From Bacillus sp. FJAT-22090 (GTDB taxonomy: Bacteria > Bacillota > Bacilli > Bacillales_A > Planococcaceae): a DNA stretch of 57,714 nt. This document shows, piece after piece, positions 35,780 through 45,178 of the stretch. The position numbers and the translations under genes were made by a program. Location: NCBI RefSeq assembly GCF_007676755.1, contig NZ_VEBK01000018.1, forward strand, positions 1 through 57,714, given 5' to 3'. Under the pieces are notes generated by a model. The model searched no databases, was not told the origin of the DNA, and was given only the letters and a program-made list of their open reading frames with translations. Position 1 is the first letter of the stretch. Each line of letters starts with the position of its first letter.

Positions 35780-37345
35780 ATGAAAAATAAAATTGGGATA
35801 TTGGTGCTAACGTTAATCTTAGCCTTTGCACTTGCAGGATGCAGCAGTAATGAAGGCACACAAACATCTGGAACTAAAGAATATAAAGATGTATTAAGGG
35901 TTGCCTTGGAGGCACAGCCAACTACACTTGATCCACAGATGATTACGGGATCGCCGACAAAGATTGTCATGAGACATGTCTTCGAGACACTTGTTACATT
36001 AAATTCAGAATTCCAGCCAGTACCAATGTTAGCTGAATCTGTGGATATGAGCGAAGATGGTAGATTGTATACTTTCAACCTAAGAAAAGGCGTGACATTT
36101 CAAAATGGAAAAGAACTGAAAGCGGAAGACGTAGTAGCTTCTATGAATCGCTGGATACAACTTTATGATGCCGCCCGAAATGTTATGGGTGATAATGCGA
36201 TATTTAAAGAGGTTGATGAATACACAGTTGAATTGGTGTTAGAGGAACCGGCATTAGGAACATTAGGTGTAATGGCTACACATAAACAATTCCCGGCAAT
36301 AATGCCAAAAGAAATTATTGATTCAGCAAAACCAGAAGGTGTTACAGAGTTCATTGGAACTGGACCATTCCAATATGTTGAATGGAAACAAGACCAATAT
36401 ATTCACTTAAAGAAGTATGAAGATTATAAATCTGTAGACACTCCTGCTGATGGATTAGCTGGTAAAAAGGAAGCATTAGTCGATGACTTATACTTTGATA
36501 TTGTTACCGATCCATCAACACGACTATCGGGCCTGCAAACAGGACAATACGATGTCGGTCTCGCAATGGACACGAACAACTATGAACAATTAAAAAGTAG
36601 CAAAAATGAAAATGTTTATGTTTACCCAATTGGAAACACAATCCTAGCCTATAACAAAAAACAAGGAGCTTTTGCAGATAACAAAATGAGACATGCAGTT
36701 AATGCTGCAATAAATGCACAGGAGATTCTAGAAGTTGCATTTGGTAATGAGGATTTATACAAAGCGAATTCTGGATATATGAGTGAATCCCAACCTGAAT
36801 GGTATAGTGACGCGGGTAAAGAAATGTATAATCAAGCAAATCCAGAAAAAGCCAAAGAATTATTGAAAGAAGCTGGATATAATGGCGAAGAAATTAAATT
36901 TTTAACTACTCGTGATGATGCTTATCAATACAAGGGTGCTGTAGTTATAAAGGAACAATTGGAAAAAATAGGTATGAATATAAAGCTTCAAACAGTTGAT
37001 TGGGCTTCTTATTCTGGCCTTATGAAAGACCCATCAAATTACGACATGGTAACTTTCGGAATAACACTTGTTACATCTCCTTCCCAACTTTCTACTTTAG
37101 GAGTGGATAGACCAGGTTATGGGGCAGATCCGAAAATTTCCGAGTTATTAGTAAAGAGTGAACGTGCTACCTCTCAGGAAGAAGCAAAGACATATTGGGA
37201 CGAAGCCCAGCGTTTAGCATGGGAGGATTATTTACCAATTACACAAATTGGAGAATTCAATCATATTGCAGCTACAACGAATAAGGTAGACGGATTCACC
37301 GTTCTAAATGGCGCAATATTATGGAATACAAAGGTCTCTAAATAA
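35780..37345 (+). CDS. Peptide ABC importer, substrate-binding lipoprotein (OppA/DppE-type)
   Basis: 521 aa, SBP_bac_5 family. The lipoprotein signal ends LAGC with the lipidated Cys at 21. The family start (ALEAQPTTLDPQMITG) and the YTFNLRKGVTFQNGKELKAEDV hallmark are present. It binds peptides, or possibly nickel or another ligand of this family, outside the membrane. AAAGGAG precedes ATG, 24 bp after the CapA-like gene. A long hairpin follows, which would reduce expression of the permeases relative to this protein. Confidence 0.92.
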   Translation: MKNKIGILVLTLILAFALAGCSSNEGTQTSGTKEYKDVLRVALEAQPTTLDPQMITGSPTKIVMRHVFETLVTLNSEFQPVPMLAESVDMSEDGRLYTFNLRKGVTFQNGKELKAEDVVASMNRWIQLYDAARNVMGDNAIFKEVDEYTVELVLEEPALGTLGVMATHKQFPAIMPKEIIDSAKPEGVTEFIGTGPFQYVEWKQDQYIHLKKYEDYKSVDTPADGLAGKKEALVDDLYFDIVTDPSTRLSGLQTGQYDVGLAMDTNNYEQLKSSKNENVYVYPIGNTILAYNKKQGAFADNKMRHAVNAAINAQEILEVAFGNEDLYKANSGYMSESQPEWYSDAGKEMYNQANPEKAKELLKEAGYNGEEIKFLTTRDDAYQYKGAVVIKEQLEKIGMNIKLQTVDWASYSGLMKDPSNYDMVTFGITLVTSPSQLSTLGVDRPGYGADPKISELLVKSERATSQEEAKTYWDEAQRLAWEDYLPITQIGEFNHIAATTNKVDGFTVLNGAILWNTKVSK

Positions 37346-37389
37346 TCATGTTTTAGGAAATAAAGGATACTGATAATCTTTGGATACCT

Positions 37390-37446
37390 AAGCTGATGCC
37401 CTTCTTCATTACTTTAAGGTAAATTTAGGGGCATCAGCTTTATTAA
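37390..37446 (+). terminator. Attenuating hairpin between binding protein and permeases
   Basis: A 12-bp stem AAGCTGATGCCC / GGGCATCAGCTT encloses a 27-base loop and is followed by TATTAAATAAT. The T-run is weak, so partial read-through to the permease genes is likely. Confidence 0.7.
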
Positions 37447-37465
37447 ATAATGGGGAGGGTCTTTA

Positions 37466-38416
37466 TTGAGAATTTATTTATTAAAGCGATTTGTTTCACT
37501 TATTCCTATATTGTTTATTGTTTCCACGATTGTTTTTTTTATAATTCATTTAACTCCAGGGGATCCAGCTACAGTAATGCTTGGCCCAGAGGCATCGACG
37601 GAACAAATTGAAAGATTAAAAGAGGAATTAGGACTTAATGTTCCTTTATATCAACAATACATAAACTGGATTATAGCCGCACTTCAGGGGGACCTAGGAA
37701 TATCTTATTTTTTGAAGCAACCCGTCATGGAAGCGATTTTTGACCATCTGGGTCCCACATTGACTCTTGCTGCAATAGCCCAGGTTATTTGTATCCTAAT
37801 TGCTATCCCAATAGGGGTTATGGCAGCAAAGCATCGAGGATCCTTAATAGATCAATCATTTATGGGAGTTTCATTATTGGGAATATCGGTACCTAGTTTT
37901 TTGTTGGGTCTATTTTTGATGCTTATATTTGCCGTTAAATTGCAGTGGTTACCAGTAGCGGGGTATCAATCACTCAATAATGGTTTATTGAATTATTTTA
38001 AATATCTAATTATGCCAGCATTTGCTTTAGGGGCCATGCAGGCTGCACTTCTAGCACGGATGACGAGATCATCTATGTTAGATGTATTAAAAAAGGATTT
38101 TATAAAAGCTTCACGAGCCAAGGGTTCTAAGGAAAGACAAGTGTTATATAAACATGCGCTAAGAAATGCCCTATTGCCTATATTAACTGTTATTGGACAA
38201 AGTTTAGGTGGCCTTATTACCGGTGCAGTAGTAATAGAGACTATTTTTAACATCCCAGGAATAGGTCAATTGATTATTAATTCAGTAGAACGTCGGGACT
38301 TGCCTATTATTCAAGGAACAGTGTTGTTTGCAACGGTTACTTTTGTTTTCATTAACTTTGTTGTGGATTTATTATATGGGTTCGTTGATCCAAGGGTTCG
38401 ATTAGAACAGAAATAA
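37466..38416 (+). CDS. Peptide ABC importer permease (DppB-type)
   Basis: 316 aa with six membrane spans: an N-terminal span RFVSLIPILFIVSTIVFFI, then the HLTPGDPA motif characteristic of DppB/OppB, and the EAA loop RASRAKGSKERQVLYKHALRN-like segment near residue 212. TTG start 9 nt after GGGGAGGG. It pairs with the following DppC to form the channel. Confidence 0.94.
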   Translation: MRIYLLKRFVSLIPILFIVSTIVFFIIHLTPGDPATVMLGPEASTEQIERLKEELGLNVPLYQQYINWIIAALQGDLGISYFLKQPVMEAIFDHLGPTLTLAAIAQVICILIAIPIGVMAAKHRGSLIDQSFMGVSLLGISVPSFLLGLFLMLIFAVKLQWLPVAGYQSLNNGLLNYFKYLIMPAFALGAMQAALLARMTRSSMLDVLKKDFIKASRAKGSKERQVLYKHALRNALLPILTVIGQSLGGLITGAVVIETIFNIPGIGQLIINSVERRDLPIIQGTVLFATVTFVFINFVVDLLYGFVDPRVRLEQK

Positions 38417-38427
38417 GGGGGATGAAG

Positions 38428-39333
38428 ATGGAAATTGGCCAGGTAAATATAGAAAGAGCAAAGGTAAAACATACTTTAAAAAAGGAACAGCGAAATCTAT
38501 TCTTCCGAAAGTTCCAATCAAATAAGCTTATTGTTATAGGAAGTATTATTTTAGTCTTCCTAATAGCACTAACCCTTCTCGGACCATTGTTTACACCGTA
38601 TACCTCATATCAAATGGAACCAATTAACAAGCTTCAAGGACCTAGTGCAGAGCATTTTTTGGGAACAGATGAGTATGGTCGGGATTTGTTTACTCGAATT
38701 GTACATGGAGCGAAAGTTTCGATGGGAATTGGGTTATCGGTCTCCATCATATCATCCATTATTGGATTGGTTATTGGGTTATGTGCAAGTTATTTTCGAT
38801 ATTTAGATGGTATATTAATGCGAATAATGGATGGTTTAATGGCTTTTCCGAGCATCTTATTGGCTATTGCTTTAATGGCGGCATTAGGACCTAAAACTGG
38901 AAATGTCATATTGGCCCTTACTATTGTATTCACACCATATATTGCTAGAGTTGTGCGTTCAGCAGCCTTAGTAATAAAAGAAGAAACGTATATTGAAGCA
39001 ATGAGGGCACAGGGGGCAAGCACATTTCGTATTATATGGCGGCATATTACACCGAATATACTATCCCCAATGATTGTACAGGCTACTTTTATATTTGCTG
39101 ATGCCATCATTAATGAAGCATCACTAAGCTTCTTAGGGGCAGGAGTACCAACACCTGATCCAAGTTGGGGGAATATTTTATACGATGGAAAAATGGTTAT
39201 ATTTAATACACCTTGGATGGTTATTTTTTCGGGGATTATGATTGTTTTATCAGTCCTTGGATTAAACCTATTAGGTGATGGATTACGTGACTTATTAGAT
39301 CCGCATATTAAAGGCGGTAAAAAGAAGAAATAA
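38428..39333 (+). CDS. Peptide ABC importer permease (DppC-type)
   Basis: About 301 aa with an OppC N-terminal segment (RKFQSNKLIVIGSIILVFL), the FLGTDEYGRDLFTRIVHGAK hallmark and the EAA loop MRAQGASTFRIIWRHITPN. Six spans are predicted. ATG 38428 is 6 nt after GGGG; the ATG at 38422 overlaps the ribosome site. It is 11 bp from dppB. Confidence 0.94.
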   Translation: MEIGQVNIERAKVKHTLKKEQRNLFFRKFQSNKLIVIGSIILVFLIALTLLGPLFTPYTSYQMEPINKLQGPSAEHFLGTDEYGRDLFTRIVHGAKVSMGIGLSVSIISSIIGLVIGLCASYFRYLDGILMRIMDGLMAFPSILLAIALMAALGPKTGNVILALTIVFTPYIARVVRSAALVIKEETYIEAMRAQGASTFRIIWRHITPNILSPMIVQATFIFADAIINEASLSFLGAGVPTPDPSWGNILYDGKMVIFNTPWMVIFSGIMIVLSVLGLNLLGDGLRDLLDPHIKGGKKKK

Positions 39334-39350
39334 TTGAGAGGGGGAACGAT

Positions 39351-40364
39351 ATGGCTAAACCTACTTTAGAGTTAAAAGAATTAAAGACCCATTTCTATAC
39401 TGAACGTGGGCGTGTCACAGCAATAGATGGAATTTCCTTTAACGTTAACGAGAATGAGATATTAGGTGTAGTTGGTGAGTCAGGATGCGGTAAAAGTGCT
39501 ACTGCTCAATCTATTCTTAAACTATATGATGAAAAAGAGGCAGTTCAATATGAAGGTGAAATCAATTTTAACGGTAAAAACTTATTAAATTTAACGGAAA
39601 ACGGAATGCAAAAAATTCGTGGAAATGAAATTTCGATGATATTCCAAGATCCAATGAGTGCGCTTGACCCTGTTTATACGGTAGGCGATCAGATTGTTGA
39701 AACCATTCTTTTACATCAAAAGGTCTCCAAAAAGGAAGCTTACAAAAAAGCGATTGAAATGTTAAAAATGACGGGAATTCCATCCCCAGAGAAGAGAATA
39801 AATGAATATCCTCACCAGTTATCTGGTGGAATGAGACAACGCATTTTGATTGCTATCGCTCTAATTTGTCAGCCGAAATTATTGATTGCGGATGAGCCCA
39901 CAACTGCTTTAGATGTAACTATACAAGCTCAGATTTTAGATTTAATCATGCAAATGAATAAAGAAATGGGTATGGGGATTATTTTTATCACCCACGACCT
40001 GGGTGTTGTATCTGAAATATGTACAAGGGTTGTCGTTATGTATCTTGGACAAATAGTTGAAGAGGCTGATACAAAGAGTTTGTTCTCAAATCCACTTCAT
40101 CCATACACGAAAGGATTAATAAAATCTATTCCTCAACTTGAGGGGGATCGTTCACAGAAGTTATTCACAATCGAGGGAATGGTCCCATCTTTAAATAATG
40201 TACCTAAGGGCTGTCGTTTTGCACCACGTTGCCAGTTTGCTGATGAATTATGTAGGAACCAGGCCCCTGACCTCGAGCAATATAAAGGTGACCAAAAGGT
40301 TCGATGCTGGCACTATGAGAAAATTGCCGAAATAAAGGAGGGAGAATATGTCAATACAAACTAA
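39351..40364 (+). CDS. Peptide ABC importer ATPase (DppD-type)
   Basis: 337 aa with Walker A GESGCGKSAT, signature LSGGMRQR, Walker B LLIADEPTTALD and the oligopeptide-type C-terminal extension with clustered Cys (CRFAPRCQFADELC ... CWHY), which in this family can bind an Fe-S cluster. The gene overlaps the next ATPase by 17 bp, so translation is coupled. Confidence 0.94.
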   Translation: MAKPTLELKELKTHFYTERGRVTAIDGISFNVNENEILGVVGESGCGKSATAQSILKLYDEKEAVQYEGEINFNGKNLLNLTENGMQKIRGNEISMIFQDPMSALDPVYTVGDQIVETILLHQKVSKKEAYKKAIEMLKMTGIPSPEKRINEYPHQLSGGMRQRILIAIALICQPKLLIADEPTTALDVTIQAQILDLIMQMNKEMGMGIIFITHDLGVVSEICTRVVVMYLGQIVEEADTKSLFSNPLHPYTKGLIKSIPQLEGDRSQKLFTIEGMVPSLNNVPKGCRFAPRCQFADELCRNQAPDLEQYKGDQKVRCWHYEKIAEIKEGEYVNTN

Positions 40365-41343
40365 AAACGAAAAGCAACCTATTCTTCAAATCCAAGGATT
40401 AAAGAAACACTTTCCAGTAAAAAGCTCTCTAGGATTTTTAGGAGGGACAAAAGGAAATGTTAAAGCCGTCAATGATGTTTCTTTTGAACTGTTTGAAGGT
40501 GAAACGTTTGGGTTGGTAGGAGAATCTGGGTGTGGGAAAAGCACATTAGGAAGAACAATTTTACGACTTACGGAACCAACGGAAGGAAAAGCAATATATA
40601 AAAACAATGATGTTTTTAGATTGCCATCGAAGTCATTTAATAATATGCGACAGGAATTACAAATGGTCTTCCAAGATCCATATTCCTCATTAAATCCTAA
40701 GAAAAGAATTGGTTCAATTTTAGAAGAACCTTTAATCATTCATGGTATTGGTAATAAAAAGGAACGTACCGAAAAGGTAATGGATATTTTATACAAAGTT
40801 GGATTGCAGGTAGACCATTATTATCGTTACCCACATGAGTTCTCTGGTGGACAAAAACAGCGTATTGGGTTGGCTCGAGCATTAATTGTCAATCCGAAAA
40901 TAGTTGTTTGTGACGAGCCTGTTTCTGCTCTTGATGTATCTATTCAGTCGCAAATCCTCAATTTATTACAGGGATTACAGGCCGAATTAAACCTATCATA
41001 CCTTTTCATTTCTCATGACCTTAGTGTTGTACGCCATATTTCTGACCGTGTAGGTGTCATGTACTTGGGTAATATGGTAGAGGTAGCAAAAACGGAGGCC
41101 CTATATGCAAAGCCACTTCATCCTTATACTGAAGCCTTGTTATCAGCCATTCCGCGTACAAATTCAGAGTTTAAGAAGGAACGTATTATTCTAAAGGGTG
41201 AGGTTCCCTCTCCTCTTAATTTACCTTCGGGATGCGTTTTTCATACACGCTGTCCGTATGTAAAAGATGTGTGTAAACAAGAGGTTCCTGTTAAAAGGGA
41301 AGTGTCACCACAACATTTTGTTGCTTGTCATTTATACAATTAA
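40348..41343 (+). CDS. Peptide ABC importer ATPase (DppF-type)
   Basis: 331 aa with Walker A GESGCGKSTLGR, signature FSGGQKQRIGLARAL, Walker B VVCDEPVSALDVS and the C-terminal CVFHTRCPYVKDVC motif. It forms the ATPase heterodimer with the DppD-type protein. AAGGAGGG precedes ATG inside the end of the previous gene. Confidence 0.94.
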   Translation: MSIQTKNEKQPILQIQGLKKHFPVKSSLGFLGGTKGNVKAVNDVSFELFEGETFGLVGESGCGKSTLGRTILRLTEPTEGKAIYKNNDVFRLPSKSFNNMRQELQMVFQDPYSSLNPKKRIGSILEEPLIIHGIGNKKERTEKVMDILYKVGLQVDHYYRYPHEFSGGQKQRIGLARALIVNPKIVVCDEPVSALDVSIQSQILNLLQGLQAELNLSYLFISHDLSVVRHISDRVGVMYLGNMVEVAKTEALYAKPLHPYTEALLSAIPRTNSEFKKERIILKGEVPSPLNLPSGCVFHTRCPYVKDVCKQEVPVKREVSPQHFVACHLYN

Positions 41344-41364
41344 TTTAAAGGAGATACAGATAAA

Positions 41365-42771
41365 ATGATACCAGAACAGATAGTATCCACACTTGATAAG
41401 GTGCTTAATGATAAATGTGTGCAGGCTAATATTCCTGGGATGGCTTTGATTATGTCGCAAAATGGCCATCCAATTTTTGAAAAATATTATGGTTACCGCG
41501 ATGTTGAAAATAAGCTTCCGGTCAATGGGGACACTGTTTTCGGAGTTGCTTCTATCACAAAGTCATTAACGGCTCTAGCCGTTATGCAACTAGAGGATGC
41601 AGGAAAGCTCTCAGTTGATGATCAAATCATTCGGTGGTTACCTGAACTCAAACTGCCTAACAATCAATTTAGGGAAAAAATAAAAGTCCATCATTTGCTC
41701 TCACATACTAGCGGTTTACCAGGGATGAGTGCAGTTAACTGTGCAAGAGCAAATAGTATTTTGGATGATCCGCACGGAGAGTACCTATCTGATAGATTGT
41801 CTCTATTATCTAATTATAAAAGGGTTAGAACCGTAATAGAATTAATGGGGGTTATGAGCGAGGCGGAATATTCACTACTTGGTCCCCCCGGTTCAATGTT
41901 TAATTACTCAAATGAAAGTTATGCATTACTTCAAGAAATAATTGAGAGGGCTAGTGGAGAGACCTTCATTACATATGTACAGAAAAATACGTTACAGCCT
42001 TTAGGGATGAATCGTTCCTTTTTCTTAACATCCGACCTAAAGAATATAGAGAATGTTACAGAGCTCTATTCATACAGAAGAGAAGATGATACTGTTTTCC
42101 ACTCACCAGCATGGTGGGATGTAGGGGATATTTATTCAAATGGGTCTCTTAAAACATCTAGTTCTGATTTAATGAAGTATTTAGATGTTTTCCGCCTTGA
42201 TGGAACAGTAAAAGGAGAAAGAATTGTCTCTAAAGCTAGTGTACAAAAGATGACTTCAGCTCAAGCGACAATGCCGACGGGTGACCGTTATGGGTATGGC
42301 TTAAAAGTGGATTGTCTTTCGGGAATGAGAATTTTTGGGCATGGTGGCAGCATTAAGGGCGTTTCTTCCCATATTAAGGTCGCTAAAGAACAAGACATCA
42401 CTGTTTCTGTTCTTATTAATATAGCGGAAGCTGATGCAGAGAAACTGGCCGTTACATCATTAAACCACGGACTTCAGCTTCCTGATGTAACCGATAGGGA
42501 ATTTGCAGAATACAAAATTTCCGAAGAACAATTAAATTCTTTCATAGGTATGTATCTATCTGATGAGGGACAAAACGCTGAGGTCTTACCGTGTGATAAT
42601 GGCATCCAGATGAAGGTGCAAAGGAATCTATTCCGTTTGAGGCCTTATACGATAGATAGCTTTATGACCCCCGGGGGTGAAAGAATAAAGTTTATTACTG
42701 ATGATATAGGGGAAGTTATAGGGTTATTCAAAGGCAACCGCTTTATCCCAAAGACAATATCTCGCATTTAA
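41365..42771 (+). CDS. Serine hydrolase of the class C beta-lactamase / DD-peptidase superfamily
   Basis: 468 aa. The beta-lactamase fold motifs are present: catalytic Ser63-x-x-Lys66 in GVASITKSLTALAV, the YSN motif in FNYSNESYALL, and HGGSIKGV in the KTG position. A C-terminal extension of about 100 residues resembles the lipocalin-like tails of esterase EstB/D-aminopeptidase types. There is no signal peptide, so it is probably a cytosolic D-aminopeptidase or esterase acting on imported peptides. AAGGAG precedes ATG, 22 bp after the importer. Confidence 0.87.
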   Translation: MIPEQIVSTLDKVLNDKCVQANIPGMALIMSQNGHPIFEKYYGYRDVENKLPVNGDTVFGVASITKSLTALAVMQLEDAGKLSVDDQIIRWLPELKLPNNQFREKIKVHHLLSHTSGLPGMSAVNCARANSILDDPHGEYLSDRLSLLSNYKRVRTVIELMGVMSEAEYSLLGPPGSMFNYSNESYALLQEIIERASGETFITYVQKNTLQPLGMNRSFFLTSDLKNIENVTELYSYRREDDTVFHSPAWWDVGDIYSNGSLKTSSSDLMKYLDVFRLDGTVKGERIVSKASVQKMTSAQATMPTGDRYGYGLKVDCLSGMRIFGHGGSIKGVSSHIKVAKEQDITVSVLINIAEADAEKLAVTSLNHGLQLPDVTDREFAEYKISEEQLNSFIGMYLSDEGQNAEVLPCDNGIQMKVQRNLFRLRPYTIDSFMTPGGERIKFITDDIGEVIGLFKGNRFIPKTISRI

Positions 42772-42840
42772 AGATAGTAAAAATAATGCCGTTAGAAGCA
42801 TGCTTAGAAAAAAATAATAGATTGCTTGGAGGATTAGCTA

Positions 42841-44112
42841 ATGTTTGAAGAACAAGTTATGGAAAAATCAATTATTTCTGATTCAGTTAAAGCAGTATAT
42901 AAAACACTGCTTGCCAACTCCCAAGTAGAAAGTGGACTTTCCTTTTTGAAAAATGATAATGACTATACTACTGACGAGCAAATTGAACTTACAGCTATAG
43001 AGGCACCAACCTTTTTTGAGGAAAACAGAGGGCTGTATTATAAAGAAAAACTAGAAAATCTTAATATTCACAGTATTACGATAGATGAAATAGGGAATGT
43101 ATTTGGGGTTCGCCCAGGTAGTGGAGATGGTCCGAAACTAGTTATTTGTGCTCATTTGGATACTGTTTTTCCTGCAGGAACAGATACGAAGGCAAAAAGG
43201 ATGAATGGTAAAATATTTGCGCCTGGCATTGCTGATGATGGGAGAGGATTGGCGTCAGTTCTTTCCCTTACAAGAGCCTTGAATCAGGCTAATATACAAA
43301 CAAAAGGTGATTTGATTATCGGTGCTACTGTTGGAGAGGAAGGGCTTGGGGATTTACGAGGAGTAAAGGCTTTATTCGAAAATAGGGATGATATTGATGG
43401 GTTTATATCTGTTGAACCTGGAGAACCTAGTCGGATTACTTATCTTGGAACTGGCAGTAAAAGATATAAAATAACTTATCGGGGCCCGGGTGGTCATAGT
43501 TTCGGCAACTTTGGAACACCAAGCCCTATTAATGCAATGGGTAGAGCAATTAGTAAACTCGCAAATATTCAGATCCCTTCTAATCCAAAAACAACCTTTA
43601 ATGTTGGTGTTATCAGCGGGGGAACTTCCGTGAATACCATCGCTGAAGAATGTGAGATGATTGTTGATATACGCTCTAATGGTCAGAAAGAGTTAGTAAA
43701 TTTAGAAGAGAAATTACTAAGTATTATTAAATTAGCTGCTGAGGAAGAGAATCAACGCTGGAATCAGTTAGATGATATTACTGTAGATGCAGTAAAAGTA
43801 GGGGATCGCCCAGCCGGCTTGCAAAGTCCTGATTCAATCATCGTACAAACATCGGCCGCAGCATCATTAGCATTAGAAATTGACCCAACCCTAACAGGTG
43901 CAGTTAGTACCGATTCAAATATTCCAATTTATCTTGGAATTCCAGCAGTCACCCTTTATGGCGGTGGAGACTCAGGTGGATATCATACGTTAAATGAATA
44001 TTATGACCCAACAGATGCGTATTTTGGAGTACAGAAATTACTTTTAACAGTATTGGGGCTTCTTGGAGTGAAAGGGATTACAGAACCGCTACTTACTAAA
44101 ATCAAAGGTTAA
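42841..44112 (+). CDS. M20-family metallopeptidase (peptidase T/CPG2-like)
   Basis: 423 aa. The M20 zinc ligands and catalytic residues are visible: His105 and Asp107 in CAHLDTVFP, Asp132/133 in ADDGRG, Glu166/167 in VGEEGLGD, Glu in SVEPGEP near 192, and the last His in GGYHTLNEYY near 386. A dimerisation lid domain (residues about 205-320) interrupts the catalytic domain. It hydrolyses small peptides or N-acyl amino acids in the cytosol. GGAGG precedes ATG. It ends the peptide-importer operon, so it likely works on imported substrate. Confidence 0.9.
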   Translation: MFEEQVMEKSIISDSVKAVYKTLLANSQVESGLSFLKNDNDYTTDEQIELTAIEAPTFFEENRGLYYKEKLENLNIHSITIDEIGNVFGVRPGSGDGPKLVICAHLDTVFPAGTDTKAKRMNGKIFAPGIADDGRGLASVLSLTRALNQANIQTKGDLIIGATVGEEGLGDLRGVKALFENRDDIDGFISVEPGEPSRITYLGTGSKRYKITYRGPGGHSFGNFGTPSPINAMGRAISKLANIQIPSNPKTTFNVGVISGGTSVNTIAEECEMIVDIRSNGQKELVNLEEKLLSIIKLAAEEENQRWNQLDDITVDAVKVGDRPAGLQSPDSIIVQTSAAASLALEIDPTLTGAVSTDSNIPIYLGIPAVTLYGGGDSGGYHTLNEYYDPTDAYFGVQKLLLTVLGLLGVKGITEPLLTKIKG

Positions 44113-44251
44113 GAAATTTCACCATAATAAAAACTCTTCCAAGACTTTTTACATCTTAGGAGGAATTTCCGTTTTTCTCGGAACAAGTTCATGGATAATT
44201 ACACTCATGTGAATAGACTCTAGTGTTTTATTAAACTCTTGGGGAGGAGAT

Positions 44252-44626
44252 ATGGCTTATGTTAATAAGTTAATAGAAGAACTCCTTTTATAAGATTATA
44301 ATCTTCATTTGGATCATTCGGGAGTTAAGGAAAAAAGACTAGCATCAAGACTTTTGGATATAGCAAAGATTGGATTAACTATAGAAATGGGATCATGTCG
44401 ACTAGGCTATTCTGATTAAGAGAGAATGGCAAAAGAAATGATCAAGCAATGGATGAGGAAAGCTGGACTTACAGTCAAGGAAGATGGCGCGGGATATGTT
44501 ATAAGTAGAATGGCTAGAAAACAAGATGAACTTCCAGCTGTTATGTCAGGCTCCCGTGTTGATAGTGTTCCAAATGGAAGACACTTTGACGGGGTACTAG
44601 GAGTTCTGGGAATAATCAAGAACTAA
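44252..44626 (+). pseudogene. Broken N-carbamoylase/allantoate amidohydrolase-type gene
   Basis: ATG 44252 has a good GGGGAGGAG. One frame reads through two stops (TAA at 44291 and TAA at about 44417, the latter at a usual Glu position) into MAKEMIKQWMRKAGLTVKED, DELPAVMSGSRVDSVPNGRHFDG and GVLGVLGII, then a stop. This is the N-terminal quarter of M20 hydantoinase/carbamoylase proteins. The rest, about 300 residues, is missing. It follows the real M20 gene by 140 bp and was probably part of the same operon. Confidence 0.82.
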
Positions 44627-44907
44627 CAATAATTGAAGGATGCCTGCTTCTCACTTCCGCCCGCTTGATGAATTTTATCATAAACTTTCGGATCATTTTT
44701 TTCATATTTCCCAAGATATCTTTTTAATTTATTTATATATTGATTGCGATCAAGCGCTACATTTAAAAATTCAAAATGCAGGATGTACCATAACTCAAAG
44801 CTTTCAATGGAATAGGCTAGTTGAATTTTGTGTTCGGAAGGTGCTAATTGTTTTGTCGCAAGTGTTCTTTTTAGCTTATTCTTTTTAAATAAATTATCCG
44901 AACTCAT
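44623..44907 (-). pseudogene. Fragment of a RloB-like protein
   Basis: 94 codons with the RloB-like segment IQLAYSIESFELWYILHFEF, then RNQYINKLKRYLGKYEKND. RloB proteins occur in restriction/anti-phage loci (abortive infection type, with an RloA ATPase). The N-terminal half with the first catalytic motifs is missing and no RloA is adjacent, so this is a relic. It overlaps the end of the carbamoylase relic by 4 bp. Confidence 0.65.
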
Positions 44908-44999
44908 TCAACTCACCACCACAAAGTTATTCTTGAATAAATGGGATTGCTTCAAATTTCCCTTGAAAATACTCATTTTGGATGGAGCTATCTTTCCTA

Positions 45000-45052
45000 A
45001 CTACAGTGAGGATGGGGAAAGTCTCTTAATCGATTAGGGGACTTTTCTTTAT
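45000..45052 (+). repeat. Terminator module, copy 6, 3' part only
   Basis: The copy begins ACAGTGAGGATGGGG and keeps GAAAGTCTCTTAATCGATTAGG and ACTTTTCTTTATCC. The 5' GGTACCAGG part is lost and the hairpin is shortened but still formed. Confidence 0.7.
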
Positions 45053-45178
45053 CCTAGACAGTTTTTGAAAAATCTTTATTTCAGCTATTAACAACTTATT
45101 TCCTCCTACCTTATATTAAGTTTATCCCATTGGAATTCATAATTATTTCTTTTTGATAATTTTCATAATCCTCTGATG

